NCBI RefSeq assembly: GCF_001243895.1
Contig: NZ_LN851186.1
Location: 995,632 to 1,059,631, forward strand
DNA: 64,000 bases
Direction of reading: 5' to 3'
From: Bacillus testis
GTDB taxonomy: Bacteria > Bacillota > Bacilli > Bacillales > DSM-1321
Shown: positions 8,562 to 17,097 of the stretch, piece by piece
How the letters are laid out: every line of letters starts with the position of its first letter
How positions within the stretch are numbered: the stretch's first letter is position 1
Made by a program: the position numbers and the translations under genes
The notes under the pieces: generated by a model
The model's input: the letters and a program-made list of their open reading frames with translations, nothing else
Database searches by the model: none
What the model was told of the DNA's origin: nothing

Positions 8562-8759
8562 ATGGGAATAAATAAATGTACATATTGTAAACAAAACTTC
8601 CGAAACAACAAATTTTCTGCGTTATATGAAAAAAGAAGCGGAATTACACATTATTATTGTGAAAAATGTTTTCCTCGTGTTAAAGCAAATCTTACAAAAC
8701 TCTGCTTTAATGATCGCTTTGTCTGGAAATCCCATTCTGACAAGGGTGAATATAACTAG
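8562..8759 (+). CDS. Small cysteine-rich (putative zinc-binding) protein
   Basis: A 65-residue basic protein with two CxxC pairs, CTYC (residues 6-9) and CEKC (33-36), spaced as in a zinc knuckle or treble clef, plus a further Cys in KLCFND. A strong SD, AAGGAGGGG, precedes the ATG, and a strong terminator follows. No named family recognised. A nucleic-acid-binding or zinc-ribbon role is only a guess from the cysteines and basic charge. Confidence 0.75.
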   Translation: MGINKCTYCKQNFRNNKFSALYEKRSGITHYYCEKCFPRVKANLTKLCFNDRFVWKSHSDKGEYN

Positions 8760-8809
8760 AAGCTAATTTCATCATAGAGTAGTGAATACCTCTCAATTGG
8801 TGTAACAGG

Positions 8810-8843
8810 GAGCTGTGTATTTGTTTATACACAGCTCTTTTTT
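8810..8843 (+). terminator. Terminator of the small Cys-rich gene
   Basis: Perfect 10-bp stem GAGCTGTGTA / TACACAGCTC, then TTTTTT. Confidence 0.9.
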
Positions 8844-9021
8844 AGTTCCTTACAGATTTTGTTGCTTGATTCCCCGATAAACTGTTCTATTGGTTTACCA
8901 TAGTTTCTTCATTGGCTAACAATAGCCTTTCTTTGCTTTTATGGCTAGGCAGGAATGTCATGAATGGGTTAGAGTTTCAATTTAATTGACATATGTGCAA
9001 GGAAAGAACAGAATATCAATT

Positions 9022-9100
9022 AATGGACGGTGTGTTCATTTAAGGGTAAATAATCGGAAAAGATAATGAAAACCCTCACCAATTAAAATTTCACTTATAA
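9022..9100 (+). repeat. R1 repeat, degenerate 3' module
   Basis: Starts ATGGACGGTGTGTTCATTTA and ends ACCCTCACCAATTAAAATTT followed by CACTTATAAG, matching the hairpin-and-tail part of R1 copies at 39566 and 52685. It is the only recognisable feature in the 400 bases between the Cys-rich gene and the TetR gene. Confidence 0.5.
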
Positions 9101-9164
9101 GAAACAATCAAAAAAATGGCCCGAAGGCTCAAAAAATTTAGAAGAAATAAAAGGGTGTTTTAAC

Positions 9165-9776
9165 ATGAAGAATCAGCCTGCCGATCGAAGAGTCACCCGA
9201 ACGAAGAGAATGCTTAGGAAAGCGTTAACGGAATTGATGGAGGAGAAGGCATTCGATGGAATAACGGTTAGTGATCTAACGGATAAAGCTGACATTAACC
9301 GTGGTACGTTTTATCTGCATTATCGGGATAAATATGATTTGTTGGAACAGAATGAAGAGGAAATCATACTTGCTATTCAAAGGATCCAAGAGGCAAACCG
9401 AATTTGCCAGGCTGATATCCAGAAACTCATTGATCATAAGCAAGCATTTCCGTTTGTGACGAAACTGTACGAATATATTCAGGAAAATGCCGCTTTTATG
9501 AAAGTCATACTTGGCCCTAAAGGGAATGCGGGCTTTTACGCCAAATTTAAAGAGGCTATGAGAAAAGGAATGACAGATAATTTGCAGGCGCGCATTGATC
9601 AAGATAAGCTGGTTGTGCCGATTGATTTTATTTCTGCGTATGCTATCTCGGCGCAATTAGGGATGATCCAACATTGGTTGGAAACAGGGATGCAGCAGAC
9701 ACCAAAAGAAGTATCTTTATTTGTTTCGCGGCTTGTATCCAATGATCCCAATATGTTATTTAAAGATGAGGATTGA
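9165..9776 (+). CDS. TetR/AcrR family transcriptional regulator
   Basis: A 203-residue regulator. Residues 8-58 form the TetR HTH: RTKRMLRKALTELMEEKAF, then ITVSDLTDKADINRGTFYLH, the canonical recognition-helix region. The C-terminal ligand domain resembles the DhaS/YxaF-type group (ENAAFMKVILGPKGNAGFYAK). Such proteins repress nearby genes until a small molecule binds. No efflux pump or enzyme gene is adjacent, so its target may be itself or distant. The SD is weak (AAGGGTG). Confidence 0.9.
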   Translation: MKNQPADRRVTRTKRMLRKALTELMEEKAFDGITVSDLTDKADINRGTFYLHYRDKYDLLEQNEEEIILAIQRIQEANRICQADIQKLIDHKQAFPFVTKLYEYIQENAAFMKVILGPKGNAGFYAKFKEAMRKGMTDNLQARIDQDKLVVPIDFISAYAISAQLGMIQHWLETGMQQTPKEVSLFVSRLVSNDPNMLFKDED

Positions 9777-9799
9777 ACTTTAATTGATAGAAAGGCGAT

Positions 9800-9837
9800 A
9801 AGGGACATGGCCCGCTGGCTATGTCTCTTGTTTTTTG
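9800..9837 (+). terminator. Terminator of the TetR gene
   Basis: Stem AGGGACAT..GGCC / GGCT..ATGTCTCT with G-U pairs, followed by a T-rich run. Confidence 0.7.
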
Positions 9838-9966
9838 TTCCAACTGGCGCTATGACTCCCGCTTCAAAAGATGCGAGTAGAGTGGGTGATCAGGCGACAG
9901 CCAGAACTAAAGTTGGTTCAATGAATAACCGGTAGGGGATGAATGGAGACTCCCATCGATCAAACT
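9837..9966 (+). repeat. R1 repeat, near full-length copy
   Basis: The 5' module is GTTCCAACTGGCGCTATGAC with the returning arm GCGACAGCCAGAAC. The junction AGTTGGTTCAATGAATAACC and the second hairpin CCGGTAGGGGATGAATGGAG / ACTCCCATCGATC follow. It lies between convergent TetR and GNAT genes and overlaps the end region of the latter. Confidence 0.7.
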
Positions 9967-9972
9967 AACTTG

Positions 9973-10410
9973 TCACGGTTTAAGATTTTTTGTCATAAGA
10001 ACATGAGAAATCCCATCCTCCATGAATTCAGGCGATGCTGTTTGATAGCCGAGCTTGCTATAAAACCCTTCAGCCTGTGTCTGCCCGTGCAATTTTACGA
10101 TGTTCAGTGCTTTGGCAGCTGCTAATTCTTCCAGCTTGGCTATAATGATTCTTCCTAAACCATGCTTGCGGAAAGGTTCCAAAATGCAGATACGTTCCAG
10201 CTTGCCGATCCCTTCAACGATTCTCATCCTTCCCGTTCCGGCAGGGTGGCCACCATAATAGGCCAATACATGTTCAGTATCTCCTTCTAATGTATCAAAC
10301 TGGTCAAACTCATCCTCGAACGGAACTTTTTGCTCTTCGACAAAGACTTTTTTCCGGATATCAAAGGCATCCTGTAATTCTATTTCGTTGGTTATCTTTA
10401 TAACATCCAT
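9973..10410 (-). CDS. GNAT family N-acetyltransferase (YjcF-like)
   Basis: A 145-residue acetyltransferase. Motif A with the acetyl-CoA pyrophosphate loop is RICILEPFRKHGLGRIIIAK (residues about 79-98), where the Q/RxxGxG/A element is RKHGLG. A typical N-terminal FDIRKKVFVEEQKVPFEDEF segment marks the YjcF/ElaA-like subgroup, and motif B (VKLHGQTQAEGFYSKLGY) includes the Tyr often used as general acid. ATG 10410 is chosen because an AG-rich SD lies upstream; the longer frame from 10443 has none. The acyl acceptor is unknown. Confidence 0.85.
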   Translation of the reverse strand: MDVIKITNEIELQDAFDIRKKVFVEEQKVPFEDEFDQFDTLEGDTEHVLAYYGGHPAGTGRMRIVEGIGKLERICILEPFRKHGLGRIIIAKLEELAAAKALNIVKLHGQTQAEGFYSKLGYQTASPEFMEDGISHVLMTKNLKP

Positions 10411-10507
10411 TGCTAACACTCTCTTCTTATGATCTTTAGGCATAAGAGCAGTATAAGCAAAAAAGATTCAGAAAACAATTCAGGTTGATTCAATCTGGAA
10501 AGTCTGG

Positions 10508-10536
10508 TTGACTTTTCCAATAAGCAAAATTACAAT
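10508..10536 (+). promoter_or_regulatory. SigA-type promoter of the ABC-F leader
   Basis: TTGACT at 10508-10513 and TACAAT at 10531-10536 with a 17-base spacer. It lies about 300 bases upstream of the ABC-F start, leaving a long untranslated leader with a tiny uORF and a terminator. Confidence 0.75.
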
Positions 10537-10570
10537 GTAAGTACCATTAAGAAAGGAAAGGTATACGTCC

Positions 10571-10582
10571 ATGGATAATTAA
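10571..10582 (+). CDS. Three-codon upstream ORF (Met-Asp-Asn-stop) in the ABC-F leader
   Basis: ATG GAT AAT TAA with a purine-rich SD (AAGGAAAGG) nine bases upstream, about 30 bases after the predicted transcription start. Very short uORFs are known in attenuator leaders of antibiotic-resistance ABC-F genes (the Listeria lmo0919 leader is an example, from memory). A ribosome stalled here by a drug would change folding of the leader. The tiny size makes this uncertain alone, but promoter, SD, uORF, terminator and ABC-F gene occur in the expected order. Confidence 0.5.
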   Translation: MDN

Positions 10583-10750
10583 TCTCATGTCTGCGAAAGA
10601 AATCTCAAACAGCAAAAAATGAGAAATCTGGAGAGAATGGGATTAGTCTGTCTATATGAGCCGTATTATTTCCTGCTGTAGGCGAAGCGCCTTTTGTGCG
10701 TATGTCTATGGAAGGTTCTTTTCTGTACGGATTTGTAGATATAGCGATGA

Positions 10751-10781
10751 AACCTATCTCGACGAAGAGATAGGTTTTTTT
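10751..10781 (+). terminator. Attenuator terminator upstream of the ABC-F gene
   Basis: Perfect 10-bp stem AACCTATCTC / GAGATAGGTT with a 6-base loop and an eight-T run, ending 53 bases before the ABC-F start and inside its own leader. It would stop transcription unless an alternative structure forms upstream. Confidence 0.8.
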
Positions 10782-10833
10782 GTCCATTAATCTCATTCAT
10801 TATTCATCAATAAATGGCAAAAGGAGTGAGTGT

Positions 10834-12526
10834 ATGAACAATATCATTTTGAAAGCAAAAGGCATTTCTAAATCATTCCCGGGAAAACAAATCATTAAAA
10901 ATGGCGAGCTGACTATTTTGAAGGGGGATCGAATAGGGCTTGTCGGCTGGAACGGCGAAGGTAAAACGACATTCTTTCAGATGCTGCTGGGGCAAGTGGA
11001 GCCTGATGAAGGGGAGATTGTATACGAATCTGATCATCCGCAGATTGGCTATTTGCCGCAAGCAGTCGTCCAGTCTAGAGAAGGGGATTTATGGAGCAAT
11101 GAATTTGCACGGCAATTGAGCCGGTTTGGGTTGCAGCAGGAAGCGCTGGAGAGTCTGGATATGGAGCACGCCAGCGGAGGCGAGAAAGTGAAACTGGCCT
11201 TGTCCGCTATCCTGCAAAAAAATCCTGAATTGCTATTGCTTGATGAGCCGACCAATCATCTTGATGCAAAGGGAATGCAGTGGCTTGAAGAACAGCTATC
11301 TTCCTATGCGGGAGCCGTCCTGTTGATTTCCCATGACCGCTACTTTCTTGATCAGACGGTAAATGAAATTGTGGAATTAAATAAGGGGAAATTGACCGTC
11401 TATACGGGCACATATAGCGATTATGCAGCCAAAAAACGGGAGGAACGGCAACATCATCAAAAGGCCTATGATAAACAGCAAAAGCATATCGGGGAAATAC
11501 AAAGCCAAATTGACCATTTATCCCGCTGGGCGGCGAAGGCCCATCGGGAGCAAGGGAAAAAAGGGTTTGCTGCGGAAATCAAAATGAAAGAAAGTGACGG
11601 GGTGCGCAAAGAAAAGAGATCGGCAGGTACAATCCAAAATGAGGCGCCTTGAAGCAGAATTGAAGAAGGAAACCATCGAAAAGCCGGCAGAAGAATGGTC
11701 AGTGGATTTTTCGTTCCGCGGGGATGCAAAAAAAGGCAAACGCATGGTGGAAGCGAAAGGATTGGCAAAAATATTCGGGGACAGAACACTTTTTGAGAAG
11801 AGTCATTTTTATGTAAAGGGCGGAGAAAAAATTGGATTCTTGGGCCCAAATGGCAGCGGCAAATCGACGTTCATACGCATGTTGCTGGGGGCGGAATCAA
11901 TCACGAAAGGATCAGTCTGGAAAAGCCCTTCCCTTAAAATCGGTTATCTGCCGCAGGAGATGAATGATTTGCCGGCGGATAAGACAGCGTTGGAATACCT
12001 AAATGCAGGAGGCCAAACGGCCATGGCCCGAACGACCTTAGCCAATATGGGTATTCATGCAAGCCAGCTCATACACCCGTTATCGGCCTTCAGCCAAGGA
12101 GAAAAAATGAAAGTGAAGCTCGTCTCAATGCTGCTGGATGAATACGATTTATTGATTCTTGATGAGCCGACCAATCATTTGGACCTGCCCAGCAGGGAAG
12201 CGTTGGAAGAGACATTGCTGGCATATACAGGGACATTGTTGATTGTATCTCATGATCGCTATCTGGTGGATAAAGTGTGCGATAAATTATTGGTGATCGA
12301 AGATAAACGGCTGAAGCGATTTGAATTTTCGTTGAAGGAATATGAACAGAGAATGCATATGAAGGAGACACAGCCCGGCCTTCAGGAAGACAATGAAAAA
12401 GCAGTCTTGGAGTTGAAATTAATCGAGCGCATCGGCCTGCTTGGCGCATTGAAGCCGGGTACCGATGAATATAACTGGCTAAACGAGGAAATTGATGAGC
12501 TGTTGAAGCGGAAAAAGAAGCAGTGA
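10834..12526 (+). pseudogene. ABC-F ribosomal-protection-type ATPase, split by a frameshift
   Basis: Together the two halves make a full ABC-F protein of about 560 residues of the antibiotic-resistance type. Half one runs from ATG 10834 (SD AAAGGAGTGAG) to TGA 11652, with Walker A GWNGEGKTT, signature ASGGEKVKL and Walker B LLLLDEPTNHLD. Half two is open from 11594 to 12526, with GPNGSGKST, FSQGEKMKV and LLILDEPTNHLD. The reading frame must move by +1 around 11605-11625, at GCGCAAAGAAAAGAGA in the interdomain linker, to give the expected basic linker (KKRDRQVQSKMRRLEAEL). Half two has no good SD. Known members displace macrolides, lincosamides, streptogramins or pleuromutilins from the ribosome. 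It may be a true pseudogene, a sequencing error, or less likely a programmed shift. Confidence 0.75.
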
Positions 12527-12636
12527 GGGCCGACTATGTTTATCTATCTCAATCTGCCGATGATAAAAAGGAGTAGTCTGAACGTCTATATAGAGAAGAT
12601 GAGAAGTAAATACTCCTGAAAGGTTCCGGAATTGAT

Positions 12637-12735
12637 CCCATTCTAACTGGCGCTAAGACTCCCACTTCAATACGAGAAAGTGTAGGTGGGAGAGCAAGCG
12701 CCAGTAAGAATGGGATAAAGGTTTCACTTTATGGA
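12637..12735 (+). repeat. R1 repeat, 5' module with long outer stem
   Basis: The outer arms CCCATTCTAACTGGCGCT and AGCGCCAGTAAGAATGGG pair over 18 bp with a single mismatch. Inside them is the hairpin CCCAC..GTGGG. The tail AAAGGTTTCACTTTATGG follows directly, without the second hairpin. It is placed right after the ABC-F frame and could act as a transcript end. Confidence 0.8.
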
Positions 12736-12907
12736 ATCCACTTCTCTTTTTAGGTACTTGCCATTCATCGAAGCCTACCGTTTTTGTTAGGGCAACTGCA
12801 TGTTTATTTAACCTGAAAAGGAGGATTTTTCTTGTTTATTGGGTATGAAATTGTGTTAAAAAGACCATACAAAATAACATAATAGATTTCAAAAAGGAGA
12901 TACATAT

Positions 12908-13441
12908 ATGAATGCCTTTTCTCGCTTTCTTGTTTTACTATCCGGATTGGCGATGATCTGCCTGGGTTTTTGGTTTGTGCTCAATCCGCCCGTATCTTTA
13001 GTGGCGATTACTGTTTTTATCGGTTTATTAATGATTGTCAGCGGTATCTTCCATATCATCTTGTTTTTCTATCATCGCAACCAAAGAAAAACATCAGGTT
13101 GGCTGATGGCAGATGGACTATTGACTCTTTTATTGGGAGTGGTCTTAGTTTTCGATAGAGTGACTGGGACTTTGACGTTGATTTATTTTTTTAGCTTTTG
13201 GGTGTTATTCTCTGGCTTGCTGAGGTTAATCGCTGGATTTGAAGCAAGGGAATTTGGTTTCCGGAGCTGGGGCTGGATCATGGGGTCTGGTGTAATCGGT
13301 ATGATCCTAGGGTTCATTGCTTTGTTCAATCCAATCCTGACAGCAATCGGAATGGTCATTATGATCGGCTCTCTTTTTGTCGTTCAAGGGATTTATGCCC
13401 TCGTCACATTTTATTACTTGACAAAATTTTTTAAAATATGA
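12908..13441 (+). CDS. DUF308 (HdeD-like) integral membrane protein
   Basis: A 177-residue, almost entirely hydrophobic protein with six predicted membrane segments in three hairpin-like repeats, each ending in a short Phe/Arg-rich turn (FFYHRNQRKT, FEAREFGFRSWGW). This is the HdeD/DUF308 pattern. E. coli HdeD is linked to acid resistance; the Bacillus proteins are uncharacterised. SD AAAAAGGAGA precedes the ATG. It is monocistronic, with a decayed HHH gene downstream on the same strand. Confidence 0.8.
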   Translation: MNAFSRFLVLLSGLAMICLGFWFVLNPPVSLVAITVFIGLLMIVSGIFHIILFFYHRNQRKTSGWLMADGLLTLLLGVVLVFDRVTGTLTLIYFFSFWVLFSGLLRLIAGFEAREFGFRSWGWIMGSGVIGMILGFIALFNPILTAIGMVIMIGSLFVVQGIYALVTFYYLTKFFKI

Positions 13442-13475
13442 GGGATCCATGTTGATTTAAGGGATTGGAGGGCAT

Positions 13476-13917
13476 ATGCCTGCGGCTCTTAAAACACTAA
13501 AACTTTCTCTTGATGCTGAAGAAAAGGAGTATCTTAGAAAAGCGGGAATTAAGCGAGTGAAGTCCATAAGATGTCTGTCCACGATTTGGCAAGCCTGCTG
13601 AAAACGTCGGTAAGCCGTGCAGAGACTTTCAGCAAATTCCTTCTATCGGTTCGGCTTTAGCAGAGAAACTCGTCAATCATTTGAGTATAATATTGATGGA
13701 ATAAATAGGAAAAAACATTGGGGCGCTTCTGTTTGACGCTTTGGGACAAGTCCATCAAGAGGCTATTGATCCTTGTGTAGAAGATCAACTACGCTGTGTC
13801 GTTCATTATGCGTTTAACCCGGATAGCACCAAAACATAGCCGAATTTTACGAATGAAAGAAAACAATTTCGGTTGCTGCACGGTTATCCAGCGGATAGGC
13901 CGGTAAAAAAGAAATAG
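13476..13917 (+). pseudogene. Decayed helix-hairpin-helix (Cdd1-like) protein gene
   Basis: An ORF with SD GGAGG starts at ATG 13476 (MPAALKTLKLSLDAEEKEYL) but is broken by at least three frameshifts and stops. The pieces read in order as LASLLKTSVSRAE, then FQQIPSIGSALAEKLVNHL (a helix-hairpin-helix), then GQVHQEAIDPCVEDQLRCVV followed by HYAF, ending at TAG 13917 after an internal TAG. The HHH followed by a C-x-D-x-LRCVVHYA-type segment resembles the Cdd1 'pathogenicity locus' family of small DNA-binding-like proteins. Identification is moderate; loss of function is clear. Confidence 0.65.
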
Positions 13918-13928
13918 AAATCCAAATG

Positions 13929-13958
13929 GAAGAGGAGATTAATGTCTCTTCTTTTTTA
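13929..13958 (+). terminator. Possible terminator after the decayed gene
   Basis: GAAGAG / CTCTTC with a 12-base interior, followed by TTCTTTTTT. Confidence 0.5.
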
Positions 13959-13959
13959 T

Positions 13960-14436
13960 GTTGAAATAGCAATAAACCATTTGGAAAATTAGGATCTTAC
14001 ATAACATCCAATTGTTCTCATAGGTCTGTGGGCAGGAGATAAACCGATAGAACTAGGGAATGAAAAATGGCCATCAACCTTAAAAAGACGTGAAAAGTGT
14101 GTGAATGTGGTCATTTTTGGTAGCAAAAAATGAAGAGCACTGTATTATAATTCTACTTGCATAGTGTATAATGAAGTCATTCTTGGGTAAGAAGTCTGAC
14201 AACAGATGTTGAGTGATAAGGCATTATTTGGAGTATAACAAATTACTAATATAATGATATGTGAAGTATGACACAATATTTCCGCTGGCTATCTTTTTAT
14301 GTCAACTTTTACTTATCCTGTTCCTATCATTCATTGTCAGTCATTCCACCTGATGCATGATAAGTACATTTCTGCTGAAATAGACTGATTGGCTAACGGC
14401 AGTGCATTCGATTGATGGAAGTTTCACTTTATAATT
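13960..14436. other. Intergenic region before the transketolase genes
   Basis: No convincing gene. A TATAAT at about 14168 in a poorly matched promoter context is present. At 14410-14432 the sequence GATTGATGGAAGTTTCACTT is the tail of an R1 repeat, ending immediately before the transketolase SD. Confidence 0.4.
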
Positions 14437-14449
14437 AGGAGGATTTTTG

Positions 14450-15271
14450 TTGGATAACTTCAAAGCATTAGAAACAAAAGCAACAAACATCAGAAAAAAT
14501 ATTATCACAATGGTTACAAAGGCTGGTTCCGGCCATCCGGGTGGATCTCTATCAGCAGTTGAAATTCTGACATCTTTATACTTCACAGAGATGAATGTGA
14601 CAGAAGAGAATGTGAATGACAATCTACGTGATAAATTCGTACTTTCCAAGGGGCACGCTTCTCCTTTACTCTACTCCGTACTACATGAAAAAGGTTTCAT
14701 ATCCACTGAAGATTTATCTACTTTCCGGCAAGTGAATTCCAAGCTTCAAGGCCATCCGAACATGAATTATATCCCGGCGGTGGACATGTCAACAGGTTCA
14801 TTGGGACAGGGGATTTCTACAGCAGTCGGAATGGCCATTTCCAATAAGATCCATGGTTTGACTGACCGTGTCTATACACTGTTAGGAGATGGAGAATTGG
14901 AGGAAGGGCAAGTATGGGAAGCAGCAATGGCAGCTGCCCACTACAAGTTGGATAACTTACTTGCGATTGTCGATTTTAACGGTCTACAAATCGATGGAGA
15001 TATCACAAAAGTAATGAATCCAAATCCGATTGATAAGAAGTTCGAAGCATTCGGTTGGAATGTATTGGCTGTCGACGGCCATAATTATGCTGAACTATTG
15101 GATGCTTACCAAAAAGCGCGTGAGACAAAAGGGCAACCTACTGTTATTATTGCTAAGACTGTTAAGGGCAAGGGTGTTTCTTTCATGGAAAACCAAGCAG
15201 GCTGGCATGGCGTTGCACCGACTGCTGAACAATGCGAACAGGCTATCAATGAACTTGGAGGTAATGAATAA
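14450..15271 (+). CDS. tkt: Transketolase, N-terminal (TPP-binding) subunit
   Basis: A 273-residue protein equal to the N-terminal third of transketolase. Visible are the SGHPGGSLSAVEILTSLYF motif, KGHASPLLYS, and the TPP/Mg motif GDGELEEGQVWEAAMAA with downstream VDFNGLQIDG (about residues 145-180). With the next gene it would form the split, two-chain enzyme that moves two-carbon units between ketose and aldose phosphates in the cytoplasm. TTG 14450 lies seven bases after AGGAGG, a better spacing than TTG 14447. It overlaps the next start as TAATG, so the two are translationally coupled. Bacillaceae usually also have a single-chain tkt; this pair may be tied to a special sugar pathway, though no sugar gene is adjacent. 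Confidence 0.9.
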   Translation: MDNFKALETKATNIRKNIITMVTKAGSGHPGGSLSAVEILTSLYFTEMNVTEENVNDNLRDKFVLSKGHASPLLYSVLHEKGFISTEDLSTFRQVNSKLQGHPNMNYIPAVDMSTGSLGQGISTAVGMAISNKIHGLTDRVYTLLGDGELEEGQVWEAAMAAAHYKLDNLLAIVDFNGLQIDGDITKVMNPNPIDKKFEAFGWNVLAVDGHNYAELLDAYQKARETKGQPTVIIAKTVKGKGVSFMENQAGWHGVAPTAEQCEQAINELGGNE

Positions 15272-16203
15272 TGAGCAAGATTGCAACAAGAGAAGCATAC
15301 GGGACTGCGTTGGCAAACTTAGTCCAAGAGAATAAGAATGTCATCGTGCTTGATGCCGATCTATCAAAATCCACCAAAACGTGCGATGCGCAAAAAGTCT
15401 GTCCGGAACGCCATGTGAATATGGGAATTGCCGAAGGGAATATGATGTCGGTAGCGGCTGGGATGGCTGCCAATGGAAATACGGTTTTCGCCAGCACGTT
15501 TGCGGTTTTCGCTGCAGGAAGAGCTTTTGAGCAAATTAGAAACTCCATTTGTTATCCAAAAATGAATGTGAAAGTATGTGCGACGCATGCCGGACTCACT
15601 GTGGGTGAAGACGGGGCATCGCATCAATCAGTGGAAGACTTGGCGCTTATGCGCAGTATTCCGAATATGACTGTCTTTTCTCCGTGCGATGCTGTAGAAA
15701 CAGAAGCGGTGATCAAAGCTGTTGCGGAATATGAAGGCCCATGCTATGTGCGTCTTGGCCGATTGGCAGTGGAGCAGGTAAATGACGCAAGCAATTACGA
15801 ATTCAAAATTGGTAAAGGAATTGTCCTTGAAAAAGGTAGCAAAGTAACTGTGATTGCCACTGGCTTCATGGTGCAGCAAGCCTTAAAAGCCAGCGCAATC
15901 CTTAAAGAGTCTGGCATTAATGTGACTGTTGTCAACATGCCGACAATCAAGCCAATCGATAAAGACCTAATCATTTCATTAGCGAAAGAAAGCGACTTTA
16001 TCGTGACATGTGAAGAACATAATGTCATCGGCGGATTGGGTTCTGCAGTAAGTGAAGTGCTTAGCCAACATCAACCAACAAAAGTGGTAATGGTCGGAAT
16101 CCAAGATACGTTCGGTGAAAGCGGGAAGCCGCTTGAATTGATCGAGAAGTATGGCTTGACCCCAGAAGCGATTGTGGAAGCTGTAAAGAGCAACCTAAAA
16201 TAA
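15271..16203 (+). CDS. Transketolase, C-terminal (Pyr and C-terminal domain) subunit
   Basis: A 310-residue protein covering the pyrimidine-binding domain and the C-terminal domain of transketolase. The Pyr-domain motif with the catalytic Glu is VNMGIAEGNMMSVAAGMA (about residue 51), followed by FAVFAAGRAFEQIRNSICYP; the C-terminal domain has VVNMPTIKPID and CEEHNVIGGLGSAVSE. It pairs with the preceding TPP-binding subunit, with the ATG overlapping its stop by one base. DXS-like proteins share the fold, but the split form and motifs fit transketolase. Confidence 0.9.
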   Translation: MSKIATREAYGTALANLVQENKNVIVLDADLSKSTKTCDAQKVCPERHVNMGIAEGNMMSVAAGMAANGNTVFASTFAVFAAGRAFEQIRNSICYPKMNVKVCATHAGLTVGEDGASHQSVEDLALMRSIPNMTVFSPCDAVETEAVIKAVAEYEGPCYVRLGRLAVEQVNDASNYEFKIGKGIVLEKGSKVTVIATGFMVQQALKASAILKESGINVTVVNMPTIKPIDKDLIISLAKESDFIVTCEEHNVIGGLGSAVSEVLSQHQPTKVVMVGIQDTFGESGKPLELIEKYGLTPEAIVEAVKSNLK

Positions 16204-16230
16204 TTGTTTAGGCACTTTCTAATAACGTGA

Positions 16231-16264
16231 CAAAAACGCCTTTCCAATTGGAAGGCGTTTTTGT
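16231..16264. terminator. Bidirectional terminator between transketolase and coat genes
   Basis: CAAAAACGCCTTTCC / GGAAGGCGTTTTTG form a stem of about 14 bp with an AATT loop and T-runs on both strands. Confidence 0.9.
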
Positions 16265-16271
16265 TGTGTGC

Positions 16272-16940
16272 TTACTGCATCGGCGGCTGTCCGGAAGGCG
16301 GGAATTGCGGTTGGTTTTGCATAGTCGCATATCCATGTGTCATCGTTTGCATCTCTTGGTTCGGAAGCTGAGGCACCTGGTAATATTGGTGCTTATTTTG
16401 ATACAGGAAGATTTCATAAGCCATTTCAATATAATCCGGAATGCTGTCGGCCAATACGCGGCGCAATACCGGATTCGTGACTTCAGGCGTGGCTGTTGCA
16501 AGTAGCGAAGCCAACGATTTGACCAAGCCGAGCATATGTCCGGATATTCCTTGATCCTTCACCTCGGCAATGGATTGATTTGGCTTCTTCGGTTGGGATG
16601 GCTTCATCCCATACGTAACATTTGCCGTTTCTTTCATCATATACGGCTCCGCTTTATGGGATGGTTTTGTTCCTGTACTGAATGTTTCACAAGCAATATT
16701 ATAATGGTCAAGAATAAAATAATATTGGCGGTCCAAAATGTCGACCAATACCGGGTCTTTTAAAAAAGTCCGGAATATCATGAACTGATCCAGAACACCG
16801 ATCATTCCTGACAGTACTTCATGCATGTCAAACAGTTCATGGCCTCCATGGTTCGCTGCAGGCGGCACAGTTTGGATAGGCGCTTGGGGCATCTGGACGT
16901 TGTTCACTTTTTGAAATGAATTAAACGGTTGCTGTTGCAT
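16272..16940 (-). CDS. Spore coat protein, CotF family
   Basis: A 222-residue protein. Residues 30-190 form the ferritin-like helical region of CotF/YhcQ-type spore coat proteins (FDMHEVLSGMIGVLDQFM, then DPVLVDILDRQYYFILDHYN and ADSIPDYIEMAYEIFLYQN). The termini are Gln/Pro-rich and disordered. Start ATG 16940 is favoured because GGAGG lies at the right distance; ATG 16946 would be too close. It is expected to be made in the mother cell during sporulation and deposited in the coat. Confidence 0.8.
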   Translation of the reverse strand: MQQQPFNSFQKVNNVQMPQAPIQTVPPAANHGGHELFDMHEVLSGMIGVLDQFMIFRTFLKDPVLVDILDRQYYFILDHYNIACETFSTGTKPSHKAEPYMMKETANVTYGMKPSQPKKPNQSIAEVKDQGISGHMLGLVKSLASLLATATPEVTNPVLRRVLADSIPDYIEMAYEIFLYQNKHQYYQVPQLPNQEMQTMTHGYATMQNQPQFPPSGQPPMQ

Positions 16941-17097
16941 GATCATTCCTCCAGTTATCTTACTAATCATCTTTGTTAGTATGCGGTCTTTTTTTAGCGT
17001 ATATCCTTTTATGTAACAGGTAACTTTACCCTTGCGAAGTTCACGGCGAGAGGAAAAAGAAACAGCGTAATGAATATTCCTCTACTTTGACTACACG

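Noticed and set aside
11466-11849. Minus-strand ORFs opposite the ABC-F frameshift region
   Set aside because: Antisense shadows of a strongly coding plus strand. The plus strand keeps all ABC motifs on both sides.
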